Part shown: one piece after another, positions 9,555 through 18,762 of the stretch
Layout of the letters: each line of letters opens with the position of its first letter
Numbering within the stretch: the first letter of the stretch is position 1
Source: Halobellus clavatus
GTDB taxonomy: Archaea > Halobacteriota > Halobacteria > Halobacteriales > Haloferacaceae
DNA length: 64,000 bases
Direction: 5' to 3'
NCBI RefSeq assembly: GCF_900107195.1
Contig: NZ_FNPB01000001.1
Coordinates: 558,001 to 622,000, forward strand
Notes under the pieces: model-generated
What the model saw: only the letters and a program-made list of their open reading frames with translations
Database searches by the model: none
Told to the model about the DNA's origin: nothing
Program-made: the position numbers and the translations under genes

Positions 9555-10178
9555 ATGACACTAGAAAACGACACAGAGGTCGGTTCGATCATTGGTTCAA
9601 ACTCGCATATAGACTATGTCGGAGAGATATACACGGAGACGATGCGGGAGAGCCCGCCGGAGCCGACGGACTTTGAGTTCGGCCAGTTCGTGTATGTGCT
9701 GAAGGAGGTGCAGGGTCAACAACGGGCGTTTATTGGTATTATCTACGACACTCAGCTTGTGGATCCGGATCAAGGAAGATCCGGGCCACGGCTGGCTCAA
9801 CCGGATGAGCAAAACATTTTCCAACCGAGTTACGTGGATGAAAAGCAGGTTCTCACCGGTATTGCACTTCTGGGCTATGCTGAGGTAGAAGACGGTGAGC
9901 TTGTGAATCCTGAGCACTCGATTCCGCGATGGACGTTGGAGATCGACGATGTCGTTCGGAAACTTTCTGAGGAAGACGTAATTCGGTTCCACGAGGTCGA
10001 CGAAGAGGTACGACTGGAGTACTACCAGAGGATAGTCGATGTCGCTGGCGGGTTTGCTGAGGATATTCTCAGCCAAGTCTTGACCGAGCTGAAGGAGGAG
10101 AAGCCCGGTGAAGCAGATGCGTTAGATGTGATTCAGAAGAATCTAGAGTGGCAGACTAAGATGGGAGGTGTTGAATAG
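9555..10178 (+). CDS. HAS-barrel-like HerA-associated protein
   Basis: A 207-aa acidic protein wedged between nurA and herA, abutting the herA ATG directly. Residues about 5-115 read as a small beta-barrel (GSIIGSNSHIDYVGEIY, then FGQFVYVLKE and FIGIIYDTQL), the pattern of the HAS-barrel found at the N-terminus of HerA and some ATP synthase subunits. The C-terminal third is helical. By analogy it may be a free-standing barrel that contributes to HerA-NurA assembly. The assignment is from pattern and context, not from a diagnostic motif. Confidence 0.65.
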   Translation: MTLENDTEVGSIIGSNSHIDYVGEIYTETMRESPPEPTDFEFGQFVYVLKEVQGQQRAFIGIIYDTQLVDPDQGRSGPRLAQPDEQNIFQPSYVDEKQVLTGIALLGYAEVEDGELVNPEHSIPRWTLEIDDVVRKLSEEDVIRFHEVDEEVRLEYYQRIVDVAGGFAEDILSQVLTELKEEKPGEADALDVIQKNLEWQTKMGGVE

Positions 10179-11819
10179 ATGGTTGTCGGAATTGTCTCAG
10201 AGCCGGGCGAAGGTTCCAACGAGTTTGTAATCGTCACCCCTGACGATACTGAGATTAAGACGGGAGAGTTCGTGTACTACACGAGCGATGTAGAGGTCCG
10301 AAATGACGATGGTGAAATTGAAGAGCAGGAAAAGAAGATTTTTGCCCGCGTTACCGGACGTGAGCAGCAGCGCGGGTTCCCAGATCAGTTTATGGCTGAT
10401 CCCGGGGTTTCACCGAATGCTGTAGCTCGTAAACTGGGTATCTCTACTGACGGAGTTGATCTGTACAATATTACTGCGACCGTCATTGGATACTACGACG
10501 AGCAACTCAACGATTTCACAAACCCACGTATTGTTCCGGAACCGGGCACTGAGATCAGTTTAGCGTCTGATTCTGATCTGGAAGACTATCTAACTGAAGC
10601 GGAGCCCGAAGAGGGTTCGGCGTTTATTGGTGACTTGATTCACCGGCCGCCGGAACGGACTAAGATTCATTTGCCGATTGATGCCTTTACGTCGACTCAC
10701 CTGTCGGTGCTGGCGTCGACAGGCAGCGGTAAGTCGTATACTGCTTCTGTACTGGTTGAGGAGATGATGCAGCCAGATTCAAGAGCTGCAATACTGGTTC
10801 TGGATCCTCACGGAGAATATGGCTCCTTGGATGATATGGAGGAAGAGGAGTTGAGTGATAAGTTCCGAGGAGACGACGGTTACTCTCCGGAGGTCCAGAT
10901 CAAGCGACCGGATGATATCCAGATCCGGATCAGTGAGCTTTCGTTAGGTGACCTGTTCTCGATTATCGACGATCCGTCTGATCCTCAGGAACAGGTTCTC
11001 GCAGAAGCTTGGAACCAGCTCCAGTCAGAGGAGGACGATTACATCTCCATCAACAATATCCAGGACAAGGTAGAGGAGGTCGGGGAGGAGAAAGACCTTG
11101 AGAGCAGTGCCCGCGCCTTAGATTGGCGGATTGACAAGGCTCTTGACCGGGACTTGTTCGATCATAGTAACCACCTGTCGCTTCCGGAGCTTCTGGAGCC
11201 TGGGCAGTGTACGGTGCTTCAGTTGGATACTATGGATCTCCGGGATCAGCAGATGCTGGTCAGTGTGCTGTTCCGGAAAATCAATCAAGAAAGAGTTGCC
11301 CACGAAAAGGATCGTGAGTCAGAGTTAGAGTTCCCGGTGTTTGGTCTGCTGGAAGAGGGACATCGATTCGCTCCGGCGGATGGTGATGCCCGCTCTCTAC
11401 CAGTGCTCAGCACGATTCTGAGTGAGGGACGTAAGTTCGGGGTGGGTATCGGGATTATCAGTCAGCGTCCGAGCAAGATAGATGATGACGTACTATCGCA
11501 GTGTAAGACCCAGATCATTATGCAGATCCAGAATCCGCTGGATCAAGACGCTGTGAAGAAGGGTGTTGAGGATGTTGGAGAGGATCTGCTTTCGGAGCTT
11601 CCAGGCCTCACACCAGGACAAGCCATCATAGCCGGTGACAGTGTTAACACGCCGTTCCTTACCCGGATCAGAGAGCGGCATACGGAGCACGAGGCCGAGA
11701 GCTTGGAGGCCACAAAGAGATGGCAGCAGAACTGGAAAGAACAGCAGAGAGGTCCTGAAGGGGTTGCTGAACCGGAGGATGAGGAGGGTGCCGAAAACAG
11801 GGACCAGCCCCTAGATTAG
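10179..11819 (+). CDS. herA: HerA bipolar DNA translocase/helicase
   Basis: A 546-aa HerA/FtsK-superfamily ATPase. An N-terminal HAS-barrel covers about 1-110; Walker A is ASTGSGKSYTA with K185; ILVLDPHGEYG follows about 30 residues later. Walker B and the sensor region are FGLLEEGHRFAP and ISQRPSKIDDDVLSQC, with the C-terminal block LPGLTPGQAII, all diagnostic of HerA. It forms hexamers that pump DNA into NurA. It ends in a disordered acidic tail. It is the last gene of the pAgo operon and converges with a minus-strand regulator, overlapping it by 9 nt. Confidence 0.95.
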   Translation: MVVGIVSEPGEGSNEFVIVTPDDTEIKTGEFVYYTSDVEVRNDDGEIEEQEKKIFARVTGREQQRGFPDQFMADPGVSPNAVARKLGISTDGVDLYNITATVIGYYDEQLNDFTNPRIVPEPGTEISLASDSDLEDYLTEAEPEEGSAFIGDLIHRPPERTKIHLPIDAFTSTHLSVLASTGSGKSYTASVLVEEMMQPDSRAAILVLDPHGEYGSLDDMEEEELSDKFRGDDGYSPEVQIKRPDDIQIRISELSLGDLFSIIDDPSDPQEQVLAEAWNQLQSEEDDYISINNIQDKVEEVGEEKDLESSARALDWRIDKALDRDLFDHSNHLSLPELLEPGQCTVLQLDTMDLRDQQMLVSVLFRKINQERVAHEKDRESELEFPVFGLLEEGHRFAPADGDARSLPVLSTILSEGRKFGVGIGIISQRPSKIDDDVLSQCKTQIIMQIQNPLDQDAVKKGVEDVGEDLLSELPGLTPGQAIIAGDSVNTPFLTRIRERHTEHEAESLEATKRWQQNWKEQQRGPEGVAEPEDEEGAENRDQPLD

Positions 11820-12218
11820 CTTCTGTACCTGGTCTCTGAAGACCTCGAATTTCCTCTCCAATTCTTCTACTCGGTTTTCCAGTTCGTGGGTTTTTTCGAC
11901 GAGTTCGCTGTGACTAAGATTTTCATATTCGTCTAGATCCGTCCGTTCCGAATGTTCCAGGTACTGTTGTCCTTTCTCGGTTAGCTGTGCTTGTTTGGGG
12001 TGTTGGAAGACCCGTTTCTGCCCTTCTATTACTCGTTCGACGGTGCCGTCTGGTTTTGACACCGTGAGTAGTCCGTGTTGTTCGAGTTTTTGGAATGCGT
12101 AGGTGACGTGGTGGTTTTCGAGGGTGGTTTCTGAGGTGATTTTCTGTACGTCGTCGTTGCCACTCCGGATTTGCTGGAGTATGATTTGTTCTTTGTCTCT
12201 GAGTTCTGGTTCAGTCAT
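11811..12218 (-). CDS. Winged-helix regulator with C-terminal coiled coil
   Basis: A 135-aa protein. Residues about 8-55 form a winged helix (TLENHHVTYAFQKLEQHGLL); about 95-135 form a coiled coil (ELENRVEELERKFEVFRDQV). This domain pair is common in haloarchaeal plasmid regulators. It overlaps the coupling-ATPase gene by 8 nt and is the last gene of the minus-strand conjugation operon, so it may autoregulate transfer genes (inference). Its 3' end overlaps the 3' end of herA. Confidence 0.75.
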   Translation of the reverse strand: MTEPELRDKEQIILQQIRSGNDDVQKITSETTLENHHVTYAFQKLEQHGLLTVSKPDGTVERVIEGQKRVFQHPKQAQLTEKGQQYLEHSERTDLDEYENLSHSELVEKTHELENRVEELERKFEVFRDQVQKLI

Positions 12219-14130
12219 CAGCTGCTGTTAGGACGCATTGTGTTTCGAGTGCGGAGCAGAATCCCTGGTCGTCGCGGTAGAGGCAGAAGTTTTCCAGGTC
12301 TTCCCGGTCGTTGTGCTCCAGTTCAGGGCACTCGTTTTCCACTTCTTCGTGCTCCTCTAGGGTGTCGCCGCTGAGCTCCAGTACGCGGTACTCGGCCTGC
12401 CTCAGTTCCTCGACGTCGGTGATGGGTTCGCTGTCTTCGTTGGTGTAGTAGCTGTAGCTTCCTTTCTGGTCTTCGTGTTCATTGCCGCGGCGGTTGACCG
12501 GGTCGGAGACGATGTTCTCCAGTTTCGCTGCTTTCCCTTCCTCGACGACGAAGAACACTTCCCGATCCTCCTGGACGCCTCTACGCAGGTTTTTCAAGAC
12601 TTTTCCGGGCTTTGTCAGTGTGGAGTGTTCTGCTTCGAGGTGTGCGACTTCGTTGTCGGGTAGGTGGACGTGGCCGTCGGGTTTCTCTTCTTCTTGACCT
12701 TGGTACAGCAGGTTGACGTGGAATCCCCGGTTTTCTAGATCTTGTTTGGCTGCTGCGAGGAGTTCCTGGTGCTTTTCTTGGCCGGCGTTGGCCTGGTTCC
12801 CGAGTGACTGGGTAAGCTGGACCTGTGTTTTGTTGTTGGTGCGGGCGGCAGCTTTCTCCGCTTTGATCTTGTCGACGTCGCTGTAGTCGGCTTCCCAGGG
12901 CGGGTACGTGTTGAACAGGACTGCGTTTCTCTGGTTCTTCTCCGAGGGTTTCTGGACTACGGCTCGGTACTTACCGAGGCTGGTCAACGTGTGTTTATCG
13001 ATGCCTTGCAGCATTCCTGCGATCTGCGACGTGTTTTCGCTGCCGCTGGGGTTGAAACAGATTTTGGTCCGGCAGTTGTTGGATACGGCCCGCCGCATTT
13101 CTGATGCGAGTTGTTGGAGGTACTGTGTGGCGAGCCAGCAACCTAAGCGGTATTCGCGGGCTTCGGACAGGATTTTGGTGAAGTTGCTGCCTTCGCCGGC
13201 GAAGTTCTGGAGTTCGTCGACGTACAGGAAGAACGGGGTGCGTTGTTCCTGGGGTTGTGTGATCCGGCTTTGTGCTGCTGCCCAAATCTTGGTGATGACA
13301 ATACTTCCGACGAGTTCTGAGACGGTCCCACCGACCTCTCCCTTCTGAATATCCACCAAGACGATCTTCCCGTTGTTGACAGCTTTTCTGAAGTCTAAGC
13401 CGGATTCTTCTGCGCCGATGACTCTGCGGATGGTCGGGTTCATCACGAAGTCGTTCAACCGTCGCTGCAAGGGCTCCATCTCGTAACTACTCATATCTTC
13501 TTTGACCCGAACGAGTTGTTCCCGGATGACGGAATCCCGTGTCTGGTCGATGAGCTCGGTTAGTGGTTCGTCTTGGATTACGCAGCGGAAGACGTCGACC
13601 AAGGTTTTCGAAGAGTTTTGTTTGATATTGAGGTCGAGGTGTGCCCTGAGGAGTGTTTCGAGGACTCGTCCGAACTGGTCTCCCCAGTTCTCGCTTTGGC
13701 GTTTGAACAGGTCGATGAGGTCGGAGACGATGATCTCCTTCTGGTTCTCCCTCTGCGCCTGATTCATCCCTTCCGTAACCTGGGGTTCGAGGACGTTGAT
13801 CGGGGTCACCGGTTCCCTGGCCGGGTTGATGTAGACTACGTCGTCCAGCCTGTCTTCAGGTAGTTTGGCGATGAATTCGTCTATCAGGTCTCCTTTCGGG
13901 TTGAGAATGGCGAGGCCGTGATCTTTCTCTGCGTCCTGTAGTGCGACGTGGAGCAGGAGCTGGCTTTTGCCGTAGCCGGTCGGCCCGATGTTCAGGACGT
14001 GAGTCGGTCTGTAGTCATCATTGACGCCGACGTTTTCCTCGACTCCTAACTGGCTTTCACGGAAGCCGAGGTACGTCGTGGTCAGGTTTTCTGTGCTTTC
14101 GATCAGTGTACGGGTATCTTCCGGGTTCAT
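12211..14130 (-). CDS. VirD4/TraD-like conjugation coupling ATPase
   Basis: A 639-aa ATPase. Walker A is NIGPTGYGKSQ with K55; ILNPKGDLIDEF follows; Walker B is FFLYVDELQNF near residue 300; then CWLATQYLQQL and CFNPSG. These are T4SS coupling-protein features (TraG/TraD C-terminal domain). Unlike bacterial VirD4 there is no N-terminal membrane anchor. The last 50 residues carry four cysteines (CPELEHND, NFCLYRDDQGFC, QCVL), which could bind zinc. It would bring DNA to the transfer channel. It overlaps neighbours on both sides by 4-8 nt. Confidence 0.85.
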   Translation of the reverse strand: MNPEDTRTLIESTENLTTTYLGFRESQLGVEENVGVNDDYRPTHVLNIGPTGYGKSQLLLHVALQDAEKDHGLAILNPKGDLIDEFIAKLPEDRLDDVVYINPAREPVTPINVLEPQVTEGMNQAQRENQKEIIVSDLIDLFKRQSENWGDQFGRVLETLLRAHLDLNIKQNSSKTLVDVFRCVIQDEPLTELIDQTRDSVIREQLVRVKEDMSSYEMEPLQRRLNDFVMNPTIRRVIGAEESGLDFRKAVNNGKIVLVDIQKGEVGGTVSELVGSIVITKIWAAAQSRITQPQEQRTPFFLYVDELQNFAGEGSNFTKILSEAREYRLGCWLATQYLQQLASEMRRAVSNNCRTKICFNPSGSENTSQIAGMLQGIDKHTLTSLGKYRAVVQKPSEKNQRNAVLFNTYPPWEADYSDVDKIKAEKAAARTNNKTQVQLTQSLGNQANAGQEKHQELLAAAKQDLENRGFHVNLLYQGQEEEKPDGHVHLPDNEVAHLEAEHSTLTKPGKVLKNLRRGVQEDREVFFVVEEGKAAKLENIVSDPVNRRGNEHEDQKGSYSYYTNEDSEPITDVEELRQAEYRVLELSGDTLEEHEEVENECPELEHNDREDLENFCLYRDDQGFCSALETQCVLTAADD

Positions 14131-15104
14131 TGTTCAGCTTGGGTGATGTTTTCCTGCTCAATGCTGGGCAGCGACAGCAGGGCGGCGAGTTCGGGAACCG
14201 AAGTTTGGAAACTGTGGCTCCAGGATCCGAACTGTCGGTGGGCGACCGTTTTTGCGAAGTCGAGGACCCGCTGTTCCCGAAGTGATTTGACGGTGACTGT
14301 GTCGAGGTATTGGCCGGTGTCCGGGTTTTCGAAGGTGTTGTAGCCGCCGCTGAGTTCCTTCACCCGGCTCTGCGTGTATTCGTCTGCTCCGATAACCAGG
14401 AACCGGATACTGGTGTGGAAGCGGTTGGTTCCGGCCTTGTCTTCGATGGCGTCGGCCTGCCGTTTTTCCCGTGGGGTCGGGTTACGGCTGCCCCACAGCT
14501 TTTCTTTCTCTTTACGGAGGTAGCCGATTCTCTGGTATGCTCTCTTCCTCCAGTACCACCGACGCAGGGGTTTGCCGATGACGGGTTGGAACAGGATTTG
14601 TACGATGAACTTGGTGTCTCTCATCGCGTGCCTGTGCAGGCTGGAGACGACGGAGTTCACCGGCGGTTGTTTGAATTCGTGTTTCAGCGGGTACCAGTCT
14701 TTCCTGCCTGTGGTGAGGAGTCCTCCGCCGACTGTGTCTTCTGAGGCGACTGGGATTCCGTTGGTGCCTTCTTCGAACCGGATTCCTGGTATTTCGTTGG
14801 TGAGGTGTGTCCGTAGTTTCCGCTCTAGTCGGACTGTGGGTGTGGAGAACTGGAACTTGATTTTGTCTGGGTGGGTTCGCCGGATTTCGAAGGCGGCGAC
14901 TGGTGACGTGTTTAGGAGTCCGAAGTACTTGGACTGTAGCTCGGTGACGGCTCTCACCAGGTTTTCCGGGACTGCTGGAATGTCTCCGTTCCTTGGTGTC
15001 TTGACTTCGATGGTGTGGGACTGTACCGCGGGTTTCCGCAGGTGTTCTGCTTCCTCTTCGGAGGGTGTGGTTGTGTAGTACAGGAGGGGGTCAAGGAGGC
15101 TCAC
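14127..15104 (-). CDS. Conjugation-operon protein of unknown function
   Basis: A 325-aa soluble protein between the VirB4 and coupling-ATPase genes, overlapping both by 4 nt. It has a basic central stretch (about 195-245, WYWRKRAYQRIGYLRKEKEKL) and no membrane segment or signal peptide that I can see. I recognise no catalytic motif. The fixed position between the two T4SS ATPases suggests a structural or adaptor subunit that links them; this is inferred from context only. Confidence 0.7.
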   Translation of the reverse strand: MSLLDPLLYYTTTPSEEEAEHLRKPAVQSHTIEVKTPRNGDIPAVPENLVRAVTELQSKYFGLLNTSPVAAFEIRRTHPDKIKFQFSTPTVRLERKLRTHLTNEIPGIRFEEGTNGIPVASEDTVGGGLLTTGRKDWYPLKHEFKQPPVNSVVSSLHRHAMRDTKFIVQILFQPVIGKPLRRWYWRKRAYQRIGYLRKEKEKLWGSRNPTPREKRQADAIEDKAGTNRFHTSIRFLVIGADEYTQSRVKELSGGYNTFENPDTGQYLDTVTVKSLREQRVLDFAKTVAHRQFGSWSHSFQTSVPELAALLSLPSIEQENITQAEQ

Positions 15105-17260
15105 TGGTTTTCACCCTGGTTGATGATCTGGTGTTCGATGTCTGTGGATTCGATCTTGATTCGGGTGTCGAGTTTTCCGGAGATTTTCAGGAGTGCTTCG
15201 CTGTACTCGCTTTCTGTCCCGGTTTTGAGTTCGTGGAGTTCCTGTCGTTCCCGGTCGGAGAGTTGGAAGTATTCGACGACGTCGTCGGGCACCCGGTCGT
15301 GCCTCATAAACACTTTACACGGCATATTGTCGAGGATTTCACGGCCTTCTCGGCAGTAGGTGAAGTGGGAGGCGTTCTGACTGATTAGGGTGACTGCGGT
15401 GTTGGTATCTCGTCCTTCGAGGACGAACTGGTTCAGGACTTGTCGCCCGGTTTCGTGGTTCATCAGGATCCGGGCTTCGTCGATCAGGACCAGTGTTTTT
15501 CTCTGGTTTTTGCTGGTGTAGCTGTAGATGTCTTGTACCAGATCGACGAGTTCGTCGACGTCGTCTCTTTGGCCGCGTTCCTCGACTTGGAAGCAGAGGT
15601 GCTGGTCGTCGAGTTGTTCGAGGCTTTGTTTGTGTGGGAGGGTGATGCAGGTTCCGTCGAGGCTTTGAATGATTTCGTGGTACTCTTTTTTCGGGTCTAC
15701 TGCGATGATCTGAAGATCGTCGTAAACGAGGTCAGCACGCAGTAACTCGATTTTGGCGGCGTAGCTTTTGCCGGAGCCGACCATTCCCATCCGGGCCATT
15801 GAGTGAGACGGCCACTGGAATCGATCGGCGAGGATGGGTGCTTCGTCGCTGGTGTCTACGCCGTAGATGACACCGTTTCTTTGACCGGTTTGCTGTGTTC
15901 CGAAGGGGAAGCCTGCTGCTGCGGTGGTGGATGGTACTAACTGGGTTTCGTTCAGAGGGTCGGGGTACAGTGGCTGCTGTGTTTTGTAGGCTTGATCGGT
16001 TCTGAGGAATGTGTTCCCGTACTTGATTTGCTGGGTGTCTAACCTGTTTTTGATCTGTCTAAGTGTTTGCCGGCACTTGGTTTTGGATTTGCTGTGTGCT
16101 GTGATGTAGACGGCGTGGTCGACGGGTTGTGCTTTCCTGTCTGCGAACAGGTCGAGGATCCATTCCGTGTCTTCGAGCAGTGATTCGAGTTTGTTGGTTC
16201 CGCGGTAGCCGTGGCTGAGGAAGGAATCGATCTCGGCGTTCAGTTTCTCCGAGATGCGTTGCAGTTTCCTCGTTGCTTTACCTGTGTCTCTGGGTTCGAT
16301 GACCTGTGTTACGTCGATGAGGCCGTCGGTACGCAACAACTGTAGAGGCCAGCCCAGCTCGACGCTAGACGGGTATTCGGAGATGTACAGGGTTTTCCTG
16401 TACTGGTGGCTGGAGTTGTAGTCTTCTCTGCGTGAGTTCCAGGTCGGCGAGGTCTGCGGTCCTGTGTCTCCACCGATTATGACATTTCCCTCACTGAACC
16501 GGTGTACCTTGCTTTTCAGGCTTGATTCGGTGAGGCGTTCGGCCTGTAGATCTGCTGTGTTGAGTGTGGTGATGACTTCACGGCACCGGTTGTCCAGTTC
16601 GCTTCTACGGTTTTTCTTCCGTGAGTAGTTGTTGTACTGGAGTTTGTCGAGGAGCCAGTGACCGGTGTCTTTCTCCGATTTCAAGATGATGTAGTGTTTG
16701 GTCGTGGATTGCTCTTCCTCGGAGAGTGAATTGATGTATTGCGAGTAGTGCTCTCCTAGATCTGTGCCGGGAGAGCCTCTTTGCCAGATGTTTTCCTTGT
16801 AATTCCTCAGATTGCGGCTGCGCTGCTGTGAGTGGATGTGGATCGGGTAGGTGACGGTGTCCAGCAGGTCCTGATAGATGTTGTGGAGGGCTCCTTGCTC
16901 GGTGTCCGTCTTCATATCCAGGTTGGTCGGTGAGACCTGGATTACCGCTGCTATGGTGTCTCTATCTAGTCTGACGTACTCGTCTCTATGGGGTGCTACA
17001 CTCGGTGCTTTCAGTTGCCGCTTGTTGATGAACCAGCGTGGAGCGTGGTATGCGAGCTGGTCCAGGTGGTGGCCGAGCGGGGTCCACCGGTACCAGACTG
17101 CTCCCAGCACTAATGCCGAGGCCAGTACCGGTATCGGGGCGTTGGTGAAGTATGCGAGTGCTGCCGGCGTGAGGAGCCTGGTCAGATCTTTGACTGTGAA
17201 CTGGCCGAACAGTTTCGTGTCGACGTCGAGCCTGCCAGGTGCCTTGATTCTGAGACTCAT
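15101..17260 (-). CDS. VirB4/TrbE-like T4SS ATPase with PrgI-like N-terminus
   Basis: A 719-aa protein. Residues 20-65 hold two hydrophobic segments of the PrgI/VirB3 kind; the ATPase part has Walker A MVGSGKSYAAK (about 500) followed by IIAVDPKKEYHEI. Walker B is TLVLIDEARILM and the last motif TAVTLISQNASHF. VirB4 ATPases energise pilus assembly and substrate transfer at the cytoplasmic face of the membrane. Fusion of the VirB3-like anchor to VirB4 is known from other T4SSs. It overlaps the channel-protein gene upstream by one base. Confidence 0.87.
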   Translation of the reverse strand: MSLRIKAPGRLDVDTKLFGQFTVKDLTRLLTPAALAYFTNAPIPVLASALVLGAVWYRWTPLGHHLDQLAYHAPRWFINKRQLKAPSVAPHRDEYVRLDRDTIAAVIQVSPTNLDMKTDTEQGALHNIYQDLLDTVTYPIHIHSQQRSRNLRNYKENIWQRGSPGTDLGEHYSQYINSLSEEEQSTTKHYIILKSEKDTGHWLLDKLQYNNYSRKKNRRSELDNRCREVITTLNTADLQAERLTESSLKSKVHRFSEGNVIIGGDTGPQTSPTWNSRREDYNSSHQYRKTLYISEYPSSVELGWPLQLLRTDGLIDVTQVIEPRDTGKATRKLQRISEKLNAEIDSFLSHGYRGTNKLESLLEDTEWILDLFADRKAQPVDHAVYITAHSKSKTKCRQTLRQIKNRLDTQQIKYGNTFLRTDQAYKTQQPLYPDPLNETQLVPSTTAAAGFPFGTQQTGQRNGVIYGVDTSDEAPILADRFQWPSHSMARMGMVGSGKSYAAKIELLRADLVYDDLQIIAVDPKKEYHEIIQSLDGTCITLPHKQSLEQLDDQHLCFQVEERGQRDDVDELVDLVQDIYSYTSKNQRKTLVLIDEARILMNHETGRQVLNQFVLEGRDTNTAVTLISQNASHFTYCREGREILDNMPCKVFMRHDRVPDDVVEYFQLSDRERQELHELKTGTESEYSEALLKISGKLDTRIKIESTDIEHQIINQGENQ

Positions 17261-18339
17261 CAGTCATCACCCCAGTCGTAGCTGAATGACTTGCTGGATG
17301 AGGCGCGGCGTTTCCTTCTGCGTTCGCGCAGCCGGTTCTTTTGCTCCTCGTTGAGCAGTGAGTCCTGGTTTTCAGGGCTGGAGTTGATTCGTTGTTTCAC
17401 ACTGCTGGAGGCGGCGTAGGTCAGTCCGACTGCGGCCTGTGAAGCATCCCATACCTGCTTCGGCACCAGCAGCAGTAAGACGAGGGATGCGACTCCGAGC
17501 AGCCAGTTCGAGACTCCTTGGAGTACTGTAGATCCTGCTCCACTGGTCAGGGCGAAGGAGAACTTCAGTACGAGCATATCCAAAGGTGCGATCAGTAGTG
17601 CGGCGAACCACCCGGCGATAAACGTGTCACTGTATCTTTTCACGCGTGGCAGGCTCCACCCTAATGCGAGCAGTGGGGAGATCGCGGCGACGAACAGGAT
17701 GTAGACATCGCGGATGATGAACAGTACTGCAACCGCCAGCAACAGCAGTGACTGGAAGATGTAGGCCAGTACCAGGCCGGTGGTGATACCCCAGTTCTGC
17801 TGTATAGTTGTATCCAGGAAGTCGGGTTGGAACGCAATTGTCAGTGCGCGTGTGAAGTCCACTCCGAGCTGTAGTAGTGGAAGTGAGACTGCGGAGAATA
17901 CGAGTGCGATAATGACTCGTGGCAGGATTTTTCGGACCTGTCCGTAGGAGATTCCGAGGATTGGACCGATCATATGGAGTATTCCGGCGACGATGAACGC
18001 CAGTGAGGACAGTAGGAAGGTGACGAGGAGTACGTCGGTGTGGACTTCTTCGACCGCTGGGTTGGGATGGACGTCAGGTGTCGCTGTCAACAGCCGTGCG
18101 ATCAGTGATAGGAGTGCGCCGACCAAGTTGATGAACGGTTCAAACAGGATGCTGTGGAGAAGATCCTCCAGGTTTTCTTCCCAGTTCTCTGTGAACTCGG
18201 AGATTGCTTCCGTTAGTTCGGCAAGGATACCGGTCTGCTGTTCTTCCTCTGTTTCGTGATCCGCTGCCACCGGAGCAACGAACACGGTGCTGAGGGCCAG
18301 CAACGTCAACGCCGTGAAGACGAGTTTTCCACCTTTCAT
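17260..18339 (-). CDS. TrbL/VirB6-like polytopic membrane protein
   Basis: A 359-aa protein. It opens with a Sec signal-like sequence (LVFTALTLLALSTVFVAPVAA), then an acidic extracellular stretch, then about six to seven membrane segments between residues 60 and 320, and a basic cytoplasmic tail (RLRERRRKRRASS). This is the architecture of T4SS inner-membrane channel proteins TrbL/VirB6. It lies directly upstream of VirB4 in the transfer operon. The family call rests on topology and position rather than a motif. Confidence 0.75.
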   Translation of the reverse strand: MKGGKLVFTALTLLALSTVFVAPVAADHETEEEQQTGILAELTEAISEFTENWEENLEDLLHSILFEPFINLVGALLSLIARLLTATPDVHPNPAVEEVHTDVLLVTFLLSSLAFIVAGILHMIGPILGISYGQVRKILPRVIIALVFSAVSLPLLQLGVDFTRALTIAFQPDFLDTTIQQNWGITTGLVLAYIFQSLLLLAVAVLFIIRDVYILFVAAISPLLALGWSLPRVKRYSDTFIAGWFAALLIAPLDMLVLKFSFALTSGAGSTVLQGVSNWLLGVASLVLLLLVPKQVWDASQAAVGLTYAASSSVKQRINSSPENQDSLLNEEQKNRLRERRRKRRASSSKSFSYDWGDD

Positions 18340-18345
18340 CGTCTT

Positions 18346-18696
18346 TTAGGCGCAGATGCTACCTCCAAGCTGGGAAACCAGGTACGAGGTAATCATATTC
18401 GCTGACAGGAGCAGGACTGCTCCGATGAACCCGTTCTTGGCAATGTTCTTCCCGAGGCGGTTGTAGTCCTGTCCGGGGATGATCAGGCAGGTTCCGGCGA
18501 CGACGAATGTCAACGTTGCCAGGCCGACTCCGGCCAGGAACGCTAACTCGGTAATCGAGTTCAGGAAGGTGAACAACGGCTCCAGTCCATCCGGTGGGTC
18601 GCAGGGGAGGTCGTCCGCAGCGGTTTGTAGTATGATGGTTTTCACCATCAAGAGCTGTGCTTGCGATAGCGCCGTACCGATGCTTTGCTGAAGCAT
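18346..18696 (-). CDS. VirB2/TrbC-like pilin candidate
   Basis: A 116-aa hydrophobic protein with an amphipathic N-terminus and two strong membrane helices, about 49-75 and 86-108, separated by a short basic loop (DYNRLGKNIAKN). Cysteines at both ends (CDPPDG, GSICA) could form a disulfide outside the cell. Size, hairpin topology and its place as first gene of the transfer operon fit a VirB2/TrbC-type pilus subunit. It starts about 66 nt from the divergent gene at 18763, so both promoters share that interval. Confidence 0.68.
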   Translation of the reverse strand: MLQQSIGTALSQAQLLMVKTIILQTAADDLPCDPPDGLEPLFTFLNSITELAFLAGVGLATLTFVVAGTCLIIPGQDYNRLGKNIAKNGFIGAVLLLSANMITSYLVSQLGGSICA

Positions 18697-18762
18697 CAGT
18701 CAAGGTTTGAACAGGGCTGTAAAAGGAAGTTTAGAATTTCTGATATGATAAGGGATGATTAG

